Both the position numbers and the translations under genes were made by a program. Under the pieces are notes generated by a model. It was given only the letters and a program-made list of their open reading frames with translations. It was not told the origin of the DNA and did no database searches. Positions 45,100 to 54,570 of a DNA stretch of 64,000 bases are shown here, in pieces (the first letter of the stretch is position 1; each line of letters starts with the position of its first letter). Source of the stretch: an uncultured Gammaproteobacteria bacterium (GTDB lineage Bacteria; Pseudomonadota; Gammaproteobacteria; Pseudomonadales; Azotimanducaceae); the NCBI GenBank assembly GCA_913050215.1, contig CAJXBG010000001.1, positions 1-64,000 on the forward strand. Direction: 5' to 3'.

Positions 45100-45576
45100 T
45101 CATATCGGTAGCACCTGTGTTTCTTTTACCTCTTCCATGACCACATAAGTGCGAGAATCGCTAACACCTGGCAGGGTGAGCAAAGTTTCACCCAGTAGTT
45201 TTCTGTAGGCGGTCATATCGGCAACCCTTGCCTTTATCAGATAGTCAAAATTCCCTGACACAAGATGACACTCAAGTAACTGAGGGAGTTTGATGACGGC
45301 CCGTCGGAAGTCGTCAAAAACATCCGGTGATGTTCTTATCAGAGAAATTTCGACGAAAACCAATAGCCCAAGTGAAAGTTGTGAGGGATTAAGCTCAGCT
45401 CTATAGCCCTTGATGTGTCCTCGTTGCTCGAGTGACTTCATTCTCTCGGTACACGGCGTCGCACTCAGGTTTACCTGCTTCGAGAGATCCGCGATTGTCA
45501 TACGACCATCTCGCTGCAAAGCGTTGAGTATCGCATAGTCTACTTTATCTAGTGATTTACTCTGTTTAACAGGCAT
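45100..45576 (-). CDS. Lrp/AsnC family transcriptional regulator
   Basis: A 158-residue Lrp/AsnC regulator: helix-turn-helix LDKVDYAILNALQRDGRMTI and ADLSKQVNLSATPCTERMKS, then the RAM ligand domain with CHLVSGNFDYLIKARV. It is divergent from alanine dehydrogenase, an arrangement typical of AldR/BkdR-like regulators that respond to amino acids and activate or repress ald. Binding sites are too degenerate to place by eye in the 171-base intergenic region. Confidence 0.92.
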   Translation of the reverse strand: MPVKQSKSLDKVDYAILNALQRDGRMTIADLSKQVNLSATPCTERMKSLEQRGHIKGYRAELNPSQLSLGLLVFVEISLIRTSPDVFDDFRRAVIKLPQLLECHLVSGNFDYLIKARVADMTAYRKLLGETLLTLPGVSDSRTYVVMEEVKETQVLPI

Positions 45577-45747
45577 TTGTATCCATAGAAGTCTTTATAT
45601 TCGCAATTTACCGAGATAATACACTTAAATTAGGCCGAAAATAAGTGAGATTCCGGTATTTGGCACGAATATAATACGTCTGTTTAGGAAATTGCGTCGC
45701 GTAAACCTGACTCCTTTTAAGGTAAATCCACAACTGAGACTTTAAAA

Positions 45748-46866
45748 ATGAAAATTGGCGTACCAAAAGAAATAAAAAATCACGAATATCGCGTTGGTCT
45801 TATCCCCTCTGGTGTCAAAGAGCTGGTGCTTCATGGTCATGAAGTGTCGGTTGAGACGAATGCCGGCGCTGGCATAGGGTACTCCGATTCGGAATATCTC
45901 GCGGCCGGAGCACAGATTATGGAAAGTGCGGCAGACATCTTTAACTACGGTGAGATGATCATAAAGGTTAAGGAGCCTCAGGCGATTGAGAGGGCGCGAT
46001 TAAGGAAAGGGCAAGTGCTATTTACTTACTTACACCTCGCGCCGGACCTTGCTCAAACTGAAGAACTGATTAAATCTGAAGCAACCTGTATTGCCTACGA
46101 AACCGTAACTGATGCGATGGGCCGATTACCCTTGCTTGCGCCAATGTCCGAGGTCGCGGGTCGGATGTCTATTCAGGCCGGTGCCCTCTGCATGGAGAAA
46201 TCGCAAGGGGGCAGAGGCATTTTGCTCGGCGGCGTTCCAGGGGTTGCTCAAGGTGAGGTATTAATTCTCGGCGGCGGTGTGGTTGGTCAAAACGCGGCGC
46301 AAATGGCCGTTGGCATGGGTGCTCACGTCACGATCGTGGATCGATCACTCGACGTGTTGAGAAGATTGGACAATCAGTTTGGTAACCGTATTCAGACACT
46401 CTATTCAACTCAGGATGCGGTTGAAGAGATGGCAATGAAGGCCGATTTGATCATCGGTGCAGTACTCATTCCCGGTGCTTCAGCACCGAAGCTGATTACT
46501 CGAGACGCCGTTAAGTCTATGTCGTCGGGTACTGCCATGGTCGATGTTGCAATTGATCAGGGGGGATGCTTCGAGACATCTCATGCGACAACGCACGATG
46601 AGCCAACTTATATCGTCGACGATGTTGTCCATTATTGTGTTGCAAATATGCCCGGGGCTGTTGCCCGAACTTCAGCCGCAGCCTTGAACAATGCCACGCT
46701 ACCCTATGTACTGGCACTCGCGAATCACGGTATCTTCTGTGCGCTCAGAAATGATCCTCATTTGATGAACGGGCTGAATGTGCATGAGGGTAAAATTACT
46801 AACAAGTTTGTCGCAGCAGCACATGAACTTGAGTATGTATCACCGGCACAGGCGGATTTGATATAA
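45748..46866 (+). CDS. ald: alanine dehydrogenase
   Basis: A 372-residue L-alanine dehydrogenase. MKIGVPKEIKNHEYRVGLIP contains R15, and K75 and H96 of the active site are in KVKEPQ and YLHLAPD. The Rossmann motif is VLILGGGVVGQNAAQMAVGM. It interconverts alanine with pyruvate and ammonia using NAD+, in the cytoplasm. The divergent Lrp-type gene is its likely regulator. Length and residue numbering match the family exactly. Confidence 0.96.
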   Translation: MKIGVPKEIKNHEYRVGLIPSGVKELVLHGHEVSVETNAGAGIGYSDSEYLAAGAQIMESAADIFNYGEMIIKVKEPQAIERARLRKGQVLFTYLHLAPDLAQTEELIKSEATCIAYETVTDAMGRLPLLAPMSEVAGRMSIQAGALCMEKSQGGRGILLGGVPGVAQGEVLILGGGVVGQNAAQMAVGMGAHVTIVDRSLDVLRRLDNQFGNRIQTLYSTQDAVEEMAMKADLIIGAVLIPGASAPKLITRDAVKSMSSGTAMVDVAIDQGGCFETSHATTHDEPTYIVDDVVHYCVANMPGAVARTSAAALNNATLPYVLALANHGIFCALRNDPHLMNGLNVHEGKITNKFVAAAHELEYVSPAQADLI

Positions 46867-47288
46867 AAGCTTAGGGTTGCTCTAGGTCTCCACCAGAGAA
46901 GGTTGTCTATACATCCATTGAAATCTGTCATCTATGTGTCCCGTAGCGACATCTCAGACTCCTTCGACATAGATTAAATGGACGCTGATTCGCTCGGATT
47001 GGTATAGGTCAGTAATATCCATTCGAAAGATGATAGGATGCTGCGGACGATTCAGGCCAAAGTTTAGTGCCTTGATCAGCCCGTCGTTCTGCGGTAAAAC
47101 GTGGTCAGAAAAACATGGTCAGAAAAACATGGTCATAAAGCGTCTCGTCAAGATTCTGTTATTCGACTATCAATTCGGATGGTGCATCATCAGCGGCGCA
47201 ATGCGTCCCGCATAGCAAGTTCGCTCATTCTTTTTTTTGGATAAACGATGATCATCCTAACCAACCCACTACGGAGCGTTCAACTACC
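46867..47288. other. intergenic region, ald to oligopeptidase B gene
   Basis: About 420 bases without a recognisable gene. A 14-base tandem repeat lies at 47102-47135. Short open frames on either strand show no similarity I can recognise. It may hold the promoter for the oligopeptidase gene. Confidence 0.4.
47102..47135. repeat. 14-bp tandem repeat, 2.4 copies
   Basis: TGGTCAGAAAAACA is repeated exactly at 47102-47115 and 47116-47129, followed by a partial third copy TGGTCA. It lies in the ald to oligopeptidase intergenic region. No function assigned. Confidence 0.85.
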
Positions 47289-49535
47289 GTGATTTTTCCC
47301 GAGGCTCTTCTTGCCCTGTCCGCTCGTAACGCAAGTTTGATAAAACACCGCGGCCATTTTTTGGCCTGCAAACTGCTGATACTTGTGTGTCTCGCAATCG
47401 CCAGCTGTGAAGATTCACAGCAGCAAGTATCGACTGAAAGCGCTGCGCCTGAAGCGCCGGCGAAACCGACCATACTTTCTTTGCACGGCGTAGATCGGGT
47501 AGATGATTATTACTGGATCCGTGACGATACGCGTTCAGACCCAGAAATGCTTGATCTTCTGCGTAAGGAAAATGCTTATACCAGCGTCATGATGCAACAC
47601 ACCGCGGCGTTGCAGGACCGTTTGTTTAACGAAATTGCACAACGACTCGCCGACAACAAAAAGACTGTTCCGGTGAAAAAAGGTAACTTCGAATACCATC
47701 AGGAGTACAGAGAAGGAACGCAGTACCCGATCTATTTACGCCGACAGCTACCGCCAGGGCATCAACAAGAGGCTGAAGTTATTCTCGATGTTAATAAGCT
47801 GGCAAAAGGTCATGAATACTTCAGTGTTGACAACTGGAGTGTCAGCCCGGACGAGAAGAAAATGGCTTATGTCGAAGATAGCGTGAGCCGCAGGCAATAT
47901 ACGTTACGGATAAAAAATCTGGAAACGGGTGATCTTCTTGAAGACAGTATTCAAAACGTTTCAACGAGCATCGCATGGTCCGGTGACAGCAAATACCTGT
48001 TCTACGTCTCAAAGCACCCACAAACCTTGTTACCCAACAAGGTGTTTCGCCATACCCTCGGGACTAGCGCGTCCGAAGACGTACTTGTCTATGAGGAAGC
48101 AGACCCGGAATTTTATACATCGGTTTATCAGACTCGATCGGAAGACTACGTCGCGATCTCTGTGTCGAGTACAGACTCTTCGGAAATCAGACTTATTCCT
48201 GTATCAACTCCGATGGAGGCGCCCATTATATTCCTTGCTCGGGAAGCTGATCATGAATACAGGATTCGTCATATAGGTAACATGTTTTATATCTTGACGA
48301 ATTGGCAGGCTAAAAATTTCAGGCTCATGAAAGTCCGCGAGGATCTCATTGGTGACAAACAGCACTGGGTCGATGTGATGGCTCACAGAGCATCAACTCT
48401 CATTCAGGATGTCGAAGTATTCGATCATTTTCTAGTCACTCAGGAAAGCGCTAAAGGGCTATCAACGTTGCGGGTTCAGTCACGCGGCGGCAGCGTGGAC
48501 TTCAATTTTACACCGAACGCGCTCGGCGAAAGTTTAGATACAACCATCGAGTTTCCGGATCCAACATACACGATTTTCCTTGCATCCAATCCCGATCCGG
48601 CCAGCACAAAACTTCGATACTTCTACTCGAGTCTGACGACGCCTGTGTCGGTTTATGAGTATGACATGGCAGAAAGTAGCAGCAAGCTGCTCAAACAGGA
48701 TGAGGTGCTTGGTACTTTTGACACCGCAAATTATGTCTCAAAGCGCGTATTTATTGACGCTAGGGATGGCAAACGCGTGCCGGTATCGCTCGTCTACCGC
48801 AAAGATATGTGGAAACCGGGTGAGAACCCACTTTACCTCAACGCATACGGCTCCTATGGTTATTCTTTTGATGCCAGTTTCCAGTCACTTCGATTGTCTC
48901 TTCTGAACAGGGGGGTCGTTTACGGCATTGTGCATGTTAGAGGTGGAGAAGAGCTTGGGCGGCAGTGGTACGAAGACGGCAAGTTGCTTCGAAAGAAAAA
49001 TACTTTTCAAGACTTCATCGATGCAACCGATGCGCTGGTTGAGGCAGGTTATGGCGCAAAAGACAAAGTCATTGCCATGGGAGGGTCAGCCGGTGGTCTT
49101 TTAATGGGAGTCATAGCAAATGAAGCCCCAGAAAAATATCTAGCAATCATTGCGCATGTGCCTTTTGTGGATGTGATCACGACGATGAACGATCCAACGA
49201 TACCGCTGACGACTGGAGAATATACTGAGTGGGGCGATCCCGCGGAAAAAACCTATTTTGACTACATGTTGTCTTATTCGCCTTACGACCAGGTCAAGGC
49301 ACAAGATTACCCTCACATGTTTGTGACAACCGGGCTCCATGACTCACAGGTACAGTATTTTGAGCCTGTAAAATGGGTTAGCAAACTTCGAAAAATGAAA
49401 ACAGACAATAATAAATTGCTGCTGGATATCGACATGGGGAGTGGACACAGTGGTGCATCTGGTCGTTATGAACGATACAAAACCGATGCACTGGAGTACG
49501 CTTTTCTTTTTGATATTCTGGGGCTTGGCAGCTAG
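47289..49535 (+). CDS. ptrB: oligopeptidase B-like S9 peptidase, predicted lipoprotein
   Basis: A 748-residue S9A peptidase. The propeller domain starts HGVDRVDDYYWIRDDTRSDP and includes YHQEYREGTQYPIYLRR, as in oligopeptidase B. The catalytic Ser is in GGSAGGLLMG, the Asp in HDSQVQYFEP and the His in GSGHSGASGRYE. The N-terminus has a hydrophobic stretch ending in the lipobox IASC, so the enzyme is probably a membrane-anchored periplasmic form, unlike the cytoplasmic E. coli PtrB. The listed start is a GTG; a TTG at 47337 would leave a more usual 24-residue signal sequence. It would cut peptides after basic residues. Confidence 0.88.
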   Translation: MIFPEALLALSARNASLIKHRGHFLACKLLILVCLAIASCEDSQQQVSTESAAPEAPAKPTILSLHGVDRVDDYYWIRDDTRSDPEMLDLLRKENAYTSVMMQHTAALQDRLFNEIAQRLADNKKTVPVKKGNFEYHQEYREGTQYPIYLRRQLPPGHQQEAEVILDVNKLAKGHEYFSVDNWSVSPDEKKMAYVEDSVSRRQYTLRIKNLETGDLLEDSIQNVSTSIAWSGDSKYLFYVSKHPQTLLPNKVFRHTLGTSASEDVLVYEEADPEFYTSVYQTRSEDYVAISVSSTDSSEIRLIPVSTPMEAPIIFLAREADHEYRIRHIGNMFYILTNWQAKNFRLMKVREDLIGDKQHWVDVMAHRASTLIQDVEVFDHFLVTQESAKGLSTLRVQSRGGSVDFNFTPNALGESLDTTIEFPDPTYTIFLASNPDPASTKLRYFYSSLTTPVSVYEYDMAESSSKLLKQDEVLGTFDTANYVSKRVFIDARDGKRVPVSLVYRKDMWKPGENPLYLNAYGSYGYSFDASFQSLRLSLLNRGVVYGIVHVRGGEELGRQWYEDGKLLRKKNTFQDFIDATDALVEAGYGAKDKVIAMGGSAGGLLMGVIANEAPEKYLAIIAHVPFVDVITTMNDPTIPLTTGEYTEWGDPAEKTYFDYMLSYSPYDQVKAQDYPHMFVTTGLHDSQVQYFEPVKWVSKLRKMKTDNNKLLLDIDMGSGHSGASGRYERYKTDALEYAFLFDILGLGS

Positions 49536-49552
49536 CACCCAATAAAGCGTCC

Positions 49553-50728
49553 TTAACCTGTTTCCCGCCGAATGTCGCTGGAGGATTGATCGACTCGAAA
49601 GTCCGCTTCAGGAATGCCGACGCTCATCGCGCGCAACTCCGCTGGAATTTCAAGTTCACGTAGCGTTGTAAACACGTTTTTGATCTCCCGTCCGAACACT
49701 AAGAATTCATGCTTCCTTTCTTCCAGCAGACGAAGTGCAGCATTCCGCGATTCGATGCTGTTGTCGTAAAATGCGGGATCAGCAATCCGAATGAGGGTGT
49801 CTGTTCCAACGACAAACTTACAACCCGGAAATAAACTAGACTTTTCCAAAAAAGTGGGCGCGTTCGTTAGAACATAGGTCCGTGGGGCAATGTCATGACA
49901 CCTACGATCAATCTCAATAAAATTTAACGGATGTTTTTCAACGTTGGTGACTGATATTTCTAAGACCACATCGCATCCATAGTGCTTCTTCGCACTGTCG
50001 ATAATTTGCTGATGTCCCTCATGAATTGGGTTAAAAGCACCTGGAAAAATGACTTCGGGTGGCTCGTTACTTTGCCAGGTTGATGATAGACGCTCCGTGT
50101 GGAGATCAGCCCAAAGCGGTTCAGCCCGCTGGTAATGTTTGCTGAGAACATCGTTGTCTGTCACATTCTTCAAGGTAACCTGTAGGCCAGAAGCCTCGGA
50201 CATGAGCATCAGAATCAGATCGCGACACAGTTGCTCTTCTTCTTGTCTCGATCTGTCTTCCTGAAATTCTAGCGAAACGGATGTGGTGCTGTTGTAAGAC
50301 TGAACGCTAACGTGACAGCGATTGGTACCCCGCCTGGTTCTGTCTGTTGCGATTGCAGCAGAGCAGCCTAAGCCAAACAGCGACTCTACCGGTGCTTCGG
50401 GCAGTAGCTTTTGACATCGGATGAATGAGGCCATCGCCATTGCCTGTGCTGTTTGTGCGCTACATGCTTGATCAACTGTCCCGCCTAAATACTGATGAAG
50501 AGAATTTGTGTCGTAAGGCACGATGGCTTCAACTAGCGTCTTTGAAGCGCCCGGCACGGCGAGAATCGAAGAGATTGCACTACTACCTCCTCCCGTAACC
50601 GCCAGCACCCAGTGTCCTGGAGAATGGTGGAGTTCCTCAACAATCTTTGTCTGCATTTCGGTGGCCCAGCGGTTGACAATCTGAATAAAACATCGTGATT
50701 TCGAGTTTAGCAAACAGCAAAGAGACAT
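49553..50728 (-). CDS. CinA-like domain fused to nucleotidylyltransferase
   Basis: A 391-residue two-domain protein. Residues about 25-185 resemble the CinA C-terminal domain (WVLAVTGGGSSAISSIL, TAQAMAMASFIRCQ, GLGCSAAIATDR), a fold that includes nicotinamide-nucleotide amidase. Residues about 225-391 are a nucleotidylyltransferase: FPGAFNPIHEGHQQI carries the HxGH motif and SSSDIRRE near the end matches the (S/T)xxxR-type motif of NMN and pantetheine-phosphate adenylyltransferases. A function in NAD precursor recycling is an inference. The ATG at 50728 has an AAGG site; a second ATG at 50656 is possible. It converges on the oligopeptidase gene. Confidence 0.75.
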   Translation of the reverse strand: MSLCCLLNSKSRCFIQIVNRWATEMQTKIVEELHHSPGHWVLAVTGGGSSAISSILAVPGASKTLVEAIVPYDTNSLHQYLGGTVDQACSAQTAQAMAMASFIRCQKLLPEAPVESLFGLGCSAAIATDRTRRGTNRCHVSVQSYNSTTSVSLEFQEDRSRQEEEQLCRDLILMLMSEASGLQVTLKNVTDNDVLSKHYQRAEPLWADLHTERLSSTWQSNEPPEVIFPGAFNPIHEGHQQIIDSAKKHYGCDVVLEISVTNVEKHPLNFIEIDRRCHDIAPRTYVLTNAPTFLEKSSLFPGCKFVVGTDTLIRIADPAFYDNSIESRNAALRLLEERKHEFLVFGREIKNVFTTLRELEIPAELRAMSVGIPEADFRVDQSSSDIRRETG

Positions 50729-51008
50729 GCCTTATCGAATGAGTTCTGTTTTGCCATACGGAACCAGAAACATATATGCTTGATGTAACTGACTTAGACG
50801 GGCCTGTACTTCACGACTCAACATGTCACCGTATTCTTACAGCATCGGCTTGCCGCTGTCTCGCATCATGGGGATAAGAAACGGGTTTACATCACTGTGC
50901 TGTTATTTGGTCTGCCGCCACGAGTAAAAATCGGTACAATAAACTCAATTTGATCGGTGCCTCGTTTTGATAGAATCAATTCGACTTTCAAGCCAAGAAA
51001 CTTCCATT

Positions 51009-51599
51009 ATGAACAAGACTTTTAAACTGTACCTGGTGCTCACAATACTTAGCTGTCTAAGTGGCAAAGTTTTTGGTGCCAGTGAGCCTCCGGTCCAAAC
51101 CCTTACACCCGAGGAGCTTGAGAACTACCAGTTTGCCTCTCCACCAGCTGATGATAAGGAAGTTATTAAGCCGTTAAATGTTGGTCAAATGGAAATTATG
51201 AATGCCCAACGTCGTTCTGTGCGTGAACTGTTTATTCGCAAATTGGGTATTTTGTCGCTCAAGGGTGATAAGCGGGACCTGCCGATGCTTCAACAATTGG
51301 TCGACAGACGTTTAATTCATGCACGTGAAGTCAAAGAATGGCAGGCGATTGGCGTATATTTCGGCGATATTCTTGTCAGAGAATTTGGGTTACATTGGGT
51401 TGTATACGAAGATAAACTTGGTAGTAGTAAGGCATTGCAGTGGCGTTCGACTGAAAACTATGTGTTTCCCGTCACCTTGTTTTCCAAAAGGAACTACTTT
51501 AACGAAAAAATTATAATGGAAGACATCTATCGCAAACTTGAAGGTGAAGTTGAGAGGTTCAAGCGTGCCGCCATGCTTTCACCGGTTAGGAACAAGTAA
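51009..51599 (+). CDS. exported protein of unknown function
   Basis: A 196-residue protein from the ATG at 51009, which gives a clean signal peptide (MNKTFKLYLVLTILSCLSG then KVFGA); the frame is open 14 codons upstream. The mature part is hydrophilic with no recognisable family; ENYQFASPPADDKEV and RRSVRELFIRKLGILSLKGD are its most distinctive parts. It lies 56 bases upstream of an NSS transporter gene in the same direction. Confidence 0.65.
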   Translation: MNKTFKLYLVLTILSCLSGKVFGASEPPVQTLTPEELENYQFASPPADDKEVIKPLNVGQMEIMNAQRRSVRELFIRKLGILSLKGDKRDLPMLQQLVDRRLIHAREVKEWQAIGVYFGDILVREFGLHWVVYEDKLGSSKALQWRSTENYVFPVTLFSKRNYFNEKIIMEDIYRKLEGEVERFKRAAMLSPVRNK

Positions 51600-51655
51600 A
51601 GAAAGTGTTGGAAAAGTAAAACAAATTCACTCAATAAAAGAAATTTGGAGTTGCC

Positions 51656-53026
51656 TTGCAAACTGAATCAGTAGGGGTCGGTTGGTCGTCAAGACTTGTG
51701 TTTTTAATGGCGGCGGTTGGCGCGTCGGTAGGGCTTGGAAACATTTGGAAGTTTCCCTATGTGACTGGCGCAAATGGCGGTGGTGCATTTGTCACTGTAT
51801 ATTTTTTGGCTGCTATTCTTGTGGCGATTCCGATTCTAATAGCCGAATTAATGATTGGTCGCAGAGGGCGTTTAAGTCCGCCCACGGCGATGGCTAAACT
51901 AGCGGCTGCAACTGGTAGCAGTCAGAGTTGGACGATTGTTGCTTGGTTTGGCGTGATTGCGGGATTTCTGATTCTTTCGTACTACAGCGTGATCGGTGGG
52001 TGGATGTTAGCTTACATACCGAAGGCTGTATCAGGCGATTTTGCTGGGCTACTGCCGTCGCAGGCTGAAGCGACATTTGCCGCGCTGCTAGCTGATCCGG
52101 TCACCCTGACGCTTTGGCATACCGGTTTTATTGGGGGCACGACGCTTATTATCGCCCGTGGTGTTGAGGGCGGCATTGAAGCGGCGGTTAAGGTCCTGAT
52201 GCCGCTCCTATTTCTCATGCTGATAGGTATGATCGTTTATGCACTATTGCGCGGCGATATGGCTGCTGCGATTAATTTTATGTTTAGTTCCGATTTCAGT
52301 GTGATCACGCCACAGGTGTTGCTGATAGCGGTGGGTCAAGCCTTCTTTTCTCTTGGCGTGGGTATGGCCATTATGATGACCTATGGCGCTTACCTGTCGA
52401 ATGATATCTCTCTGCCCCGTTCGGCAATTCTGATCGCCCTGGCCGACACTGGCGTTGCTATTCTCGCCGGACTTGCAATTTTTCCGCTGGTTTTCGTCAA
52501 CAATCTTGATCCCACCGATGGTGCAGGTTTGCTGCTTGTGACGCTGCCGATCGCATTTGGGCAAATGGAAGGAGGGGCGATCCTCGGCACGGTTTTCTTT
52601 TCCCTCGTGGTTTTTGCAGCGGTCACTTCAGCGATCGCGATACTTGAACCTATCGTTTCATTCAGCATTGACAGGTTAAAGATGAGCCGAGTAAAGGCTG
52701 CAATGTGCTGGGGTGGTTTCGCATGGCTAGTCGGACTGGCCAGCGTTTTCTCTTTCAACAGTTTAAGCGAATTCTATCCACTTGCATTTGTGAGTGCATG
52801 GGAAACCAAAACCATGTTCGATCTTATCGACCATTTTACCGCTAACCTCATGTTGCCGCTGGCCGGGGCGGGGGCAGCGCTTTTCGTTGGGTGGTGCATT
52901 CCTTATGATTCGATTAGGGAAGAGCTTGCTGGTACGCCCACAGTGTTGCTGAAAACATGGATATTTCTCCTGCGTTTTGTCGTGCCAATTAGTCTGTTGT
53001 TTCTGGTAGGTGCGGGCATTGTTTGA
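51656..53026 (+). CDS. sodium-dependent transporter, NSS (SNF) family
   Basis: A 456-residue LeuT-fold transporter with 11 or 12 membrane helices. WSSRLVFLMAAVGASVGLGN and IWKFPYVTGANGGGAF are the NSS signature around the sodium site. FFSLGVGMAIMMTYGAYL covers the helix 6-7 region. It imports an amino acid or amine with Na+. The start is a TTG at 51656 with a GGAG site six bases before, since no ATG precedes the conserved helix 1. The ornithine-cyclodeaminase-like gene converges on it. Confidence 0.9.
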   Translation: MQTESVGVGWSSRLVFLMAAVGASVGLGNIWKFPYVTGANGGGAFVTVYFLAAILVAIPILIAELMIGRRGRLSPPTAMAKLAAATGSSQSWTIVAWFGVIAGFLILSYYSVIGGWMLAYIPKAVSGDFAGLLPSQAEATFAALLADPVTLTLWHTGFIGGTTLIIARGVEGGIEAAVKVLMPLLFLMLIGMIVYALLRGDMAAAINFMFSSDFSVITPQVLLIAVGQAFFSLGVGMAIMMTYGAYLSNDISLPRSAILIALADTGVAILAGLAIFPLVFVNNLDPTDGAGLLLVTLPIAFGQMEGGAILGTVFFSLVVFAAVTSAIAILEPIVSFSIDRLKMSRVKAAMCWGGFAWLVGLASVFSFNSLSEFYPLAFVSAWETKTMFDLIDHFTANLMLPLAGAGAALFVGWCIPYDSIREELAGTPTVLLKTWIFLLRFVVPISLLFLVGAGIV

Positions 53027-53167
53027 TGGGTTCCTGTTGATAAGAACTCCGAATTATGAGGCGCCTCGACAAAGCTCACGCGTCGTCCACTGCTTTGATC
53101 GAAACCGCAAACATCGCGCGCTGGTGAGGCAACTGTTCTGTCGACAATATCGATAGTAACCAATGAG

Positions 53168-54142
53168 CTAAGTGACGGACTTATATAGCGCGTGCGCTGC
53201 AGTGATATCCTGAATGGCATTACCCAAAGATTTGTACAGGGTAATCTCTGAGCGCGAGGATCTTCCAATCTTGTTGCCAAGATAAACCTCTGCAATATCA
53301 CCTTTGATCTGGTCAAGCTTGAGTTCACCCTCAGCGATGGGTATCGCGATGTCACCTGCTTCCTTGAGCGCCATTTCAGTATCCTCTAAAAAAACTGAAG
53401 CACGCTGTATGGTCGCTGTATCAACTTCCCGCATATCAGGACTGTGTGCACCGACGAGATTGAGATGGCACCCCGGTGCGAGCCACTCGGCATAAATGAC
53501 AGGGTCGCGGCTGCTAGTCACGGTACAAATAATTTCGGCGCCCGCAGCAGCGTTTTGTGGTGAGGTTTCAACATCGCATTCAATGCCAAATAGCGCTCGG
53601 GTTTCCTTTGCGAGTTGCGAAGCGCTGTTTGAGTTGCGAGAGTAAATCCTGACGGTCTCGATTGCCCGAACCTGCATCATGGCTTCAATGTGTGATTTTG
53701 CCTGTACGCCGGAGCCAATAATGGCCAGGGATTTTGCGTTCTGCTGCGCAAGGGCCTCGGTAGCGGCAGCACTTGCTGCTGCGGTCCTGATAGCCGTCAC
53801 CGATGCAGCATCGATAGTTGCCAGTGGTGACCCAGTGTTTCTATCAAACAATACAATGACGCCCTGTATCACCGGGATATCACTAGAGGTATTTGTCGGG
53901 AATAGCGTCAAGATTTTGGTGCCGACAATCTCGGTACTCGCTGCCGGCATAATAAGTAATTGGTTGTCATTCGCAACTTGAACAAAATTGCGGGCTGGGC
54001 AATGTGCGGTTTGTGAATACTGATCAATTTGAGCTTGCCTCATGATGGCAATACACGCTTCCATGCCCAGCTTCGCATTGACGGTTTCACGATCTATGTT
54101 CAGGATACTTCTGTCGCTGGAAATTCCGGAATTAATGGCCAT
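53168..54142 (-). CDS. ornithine cyclodeaminase/mu-crystallin family protein
   Basis: A 324-residue NAD(P)-binding protein. DAASVTAIRTAAASAAATEA, SLAIIGSGVQAKSHIEAM and CHLNLVGAHSPDMREVDT are the family signatures in order. Members include ornithine cyclodeaminase, alanine dehydrogenase of the archaeal type and ketimine reductases; the activity here is not resolved. The closeness of an amino-acid-type NSS transporter suggests amino-acid metabolism. Confidence 0.88.
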   Translation of the reverse strand: MAINSGISSDRSILNIDRETVNAKLGMEACIAIMRQAQIDQYSQTAHCPARNFVQVANDNQLLIMPAASTEIVGTKILTLFPTNTSSDIPVIQGVIVLFDRNTGSPLATIDAASVTAIRTAAASAAATEALAQQNAKSLAIIGSGVQAKSHIEAMMQVRAIETVRIYSRNSNSASQLAKETRALFGIECDVETSPQNAAAGAEIICTVTSSRDPVIYAEWLAPGCHLNLVGAHSPDMREVDTATIQRASVFLEDTEMALKEAGDIAIPIAEGELKLDQIKGDIAEVYLGNKIGRSSRSEITLYKSLGNAIQDITAAHALYKSVT

Positions 54143-54309
54143 GTCTACACCTTTAAAAATCGTGAAGCGCTAGTAATGCTCTCCGCGCCGTTTAATTTGA
54201 AATAAATCAGGGGCTTGGCGAAAACATTTGTTATTTAGATTCCCATATTATGCCGATACACGCTAGAATGCCGCCGGCGCTGCATGCAATGACGCAGCTT
54301 GGTATTTTC

Positions 54310-54325
54310 ACAAGTTATCACTTGT
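54310..54325. promoter_or_regulatory. short palindrome upstream of small membrane protein gene
   Basis: ACAAGT-TATC-ACTTGT is a perfect 6-bp inverted repeat, 32 bases upstream of the 57-residue gene. It could be an operator or a small leader hairpin. Confidence 0.3.
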
Positions 54326-54356
54326 ATTTATAAGTCATGAGAAGGGCACAATCAAA

Positions 54357-54530
54357 ATGATTTCGAAAGCGATCTTGGGCACATTAAAGTTTGTATTCGT
54401 TGATTCTACGGTCAACATCCTCGGTGATCTGTTTGAGCAGCCTCTAATCATGTGGGCTTTCATTGGTTGGGGTTGGTTATCAATGTTGGCAATGATCACA
54501 GGTTTATTGACGCAAATCCCAAACTTGTAA
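54357..54530 (+). CDS. small membrane protein, 57 residues
   Basis: A short frame beginning MISKAILGTLKFVFVDSTVN with a hydrophobic, tryptophan-rich C-terminal half (IMWAFIGWGWLSMLAMITGL), consistent with a single membrane helix. An AAGGG site lies about nine bases before the ATG. It stands alone between the cyclodeaminase-like gene (divergent) and leuB (convergent), whose terminator follows. No family recognised; conservation would be needed to confirm it. Confidence 0.5.
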   Translation: MISKAILGTLKFVFVDSTVNILGDLFEQPLIMWAFIGWGWLSMLAMITGLLTQIPNL

Positions 54531-54552
54531 ATTGTCCAAACTCAGACACAAA

Positions 54553-54570
54553 AGCCCTATCTATAGGGCT
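54553..54570 (-). terminator. rho-independent terminator of leuB
   Basis: AGCCCTA-TCTA-TAGGGCT is a perfect 7-bp hairpin that overlaps the leuB stop codon. Read on the minus strand it is followed by TTTTGTG. It also lies just behind the small plus-strand gene. Confidence 0.65.

Noticed and set aside
47102-47135. Possible CRISPR-like or integron repeat
   Set aside because: The units are 14 bases, directly adjacent without spacers, and only 2.4 copies exist.
47030-47215. Possible transposase remnant in the ald to oligopeptidase gap
   Set aside because: The short frames on both strands show no recognisable transposase motif and no inverted repeats flank them.
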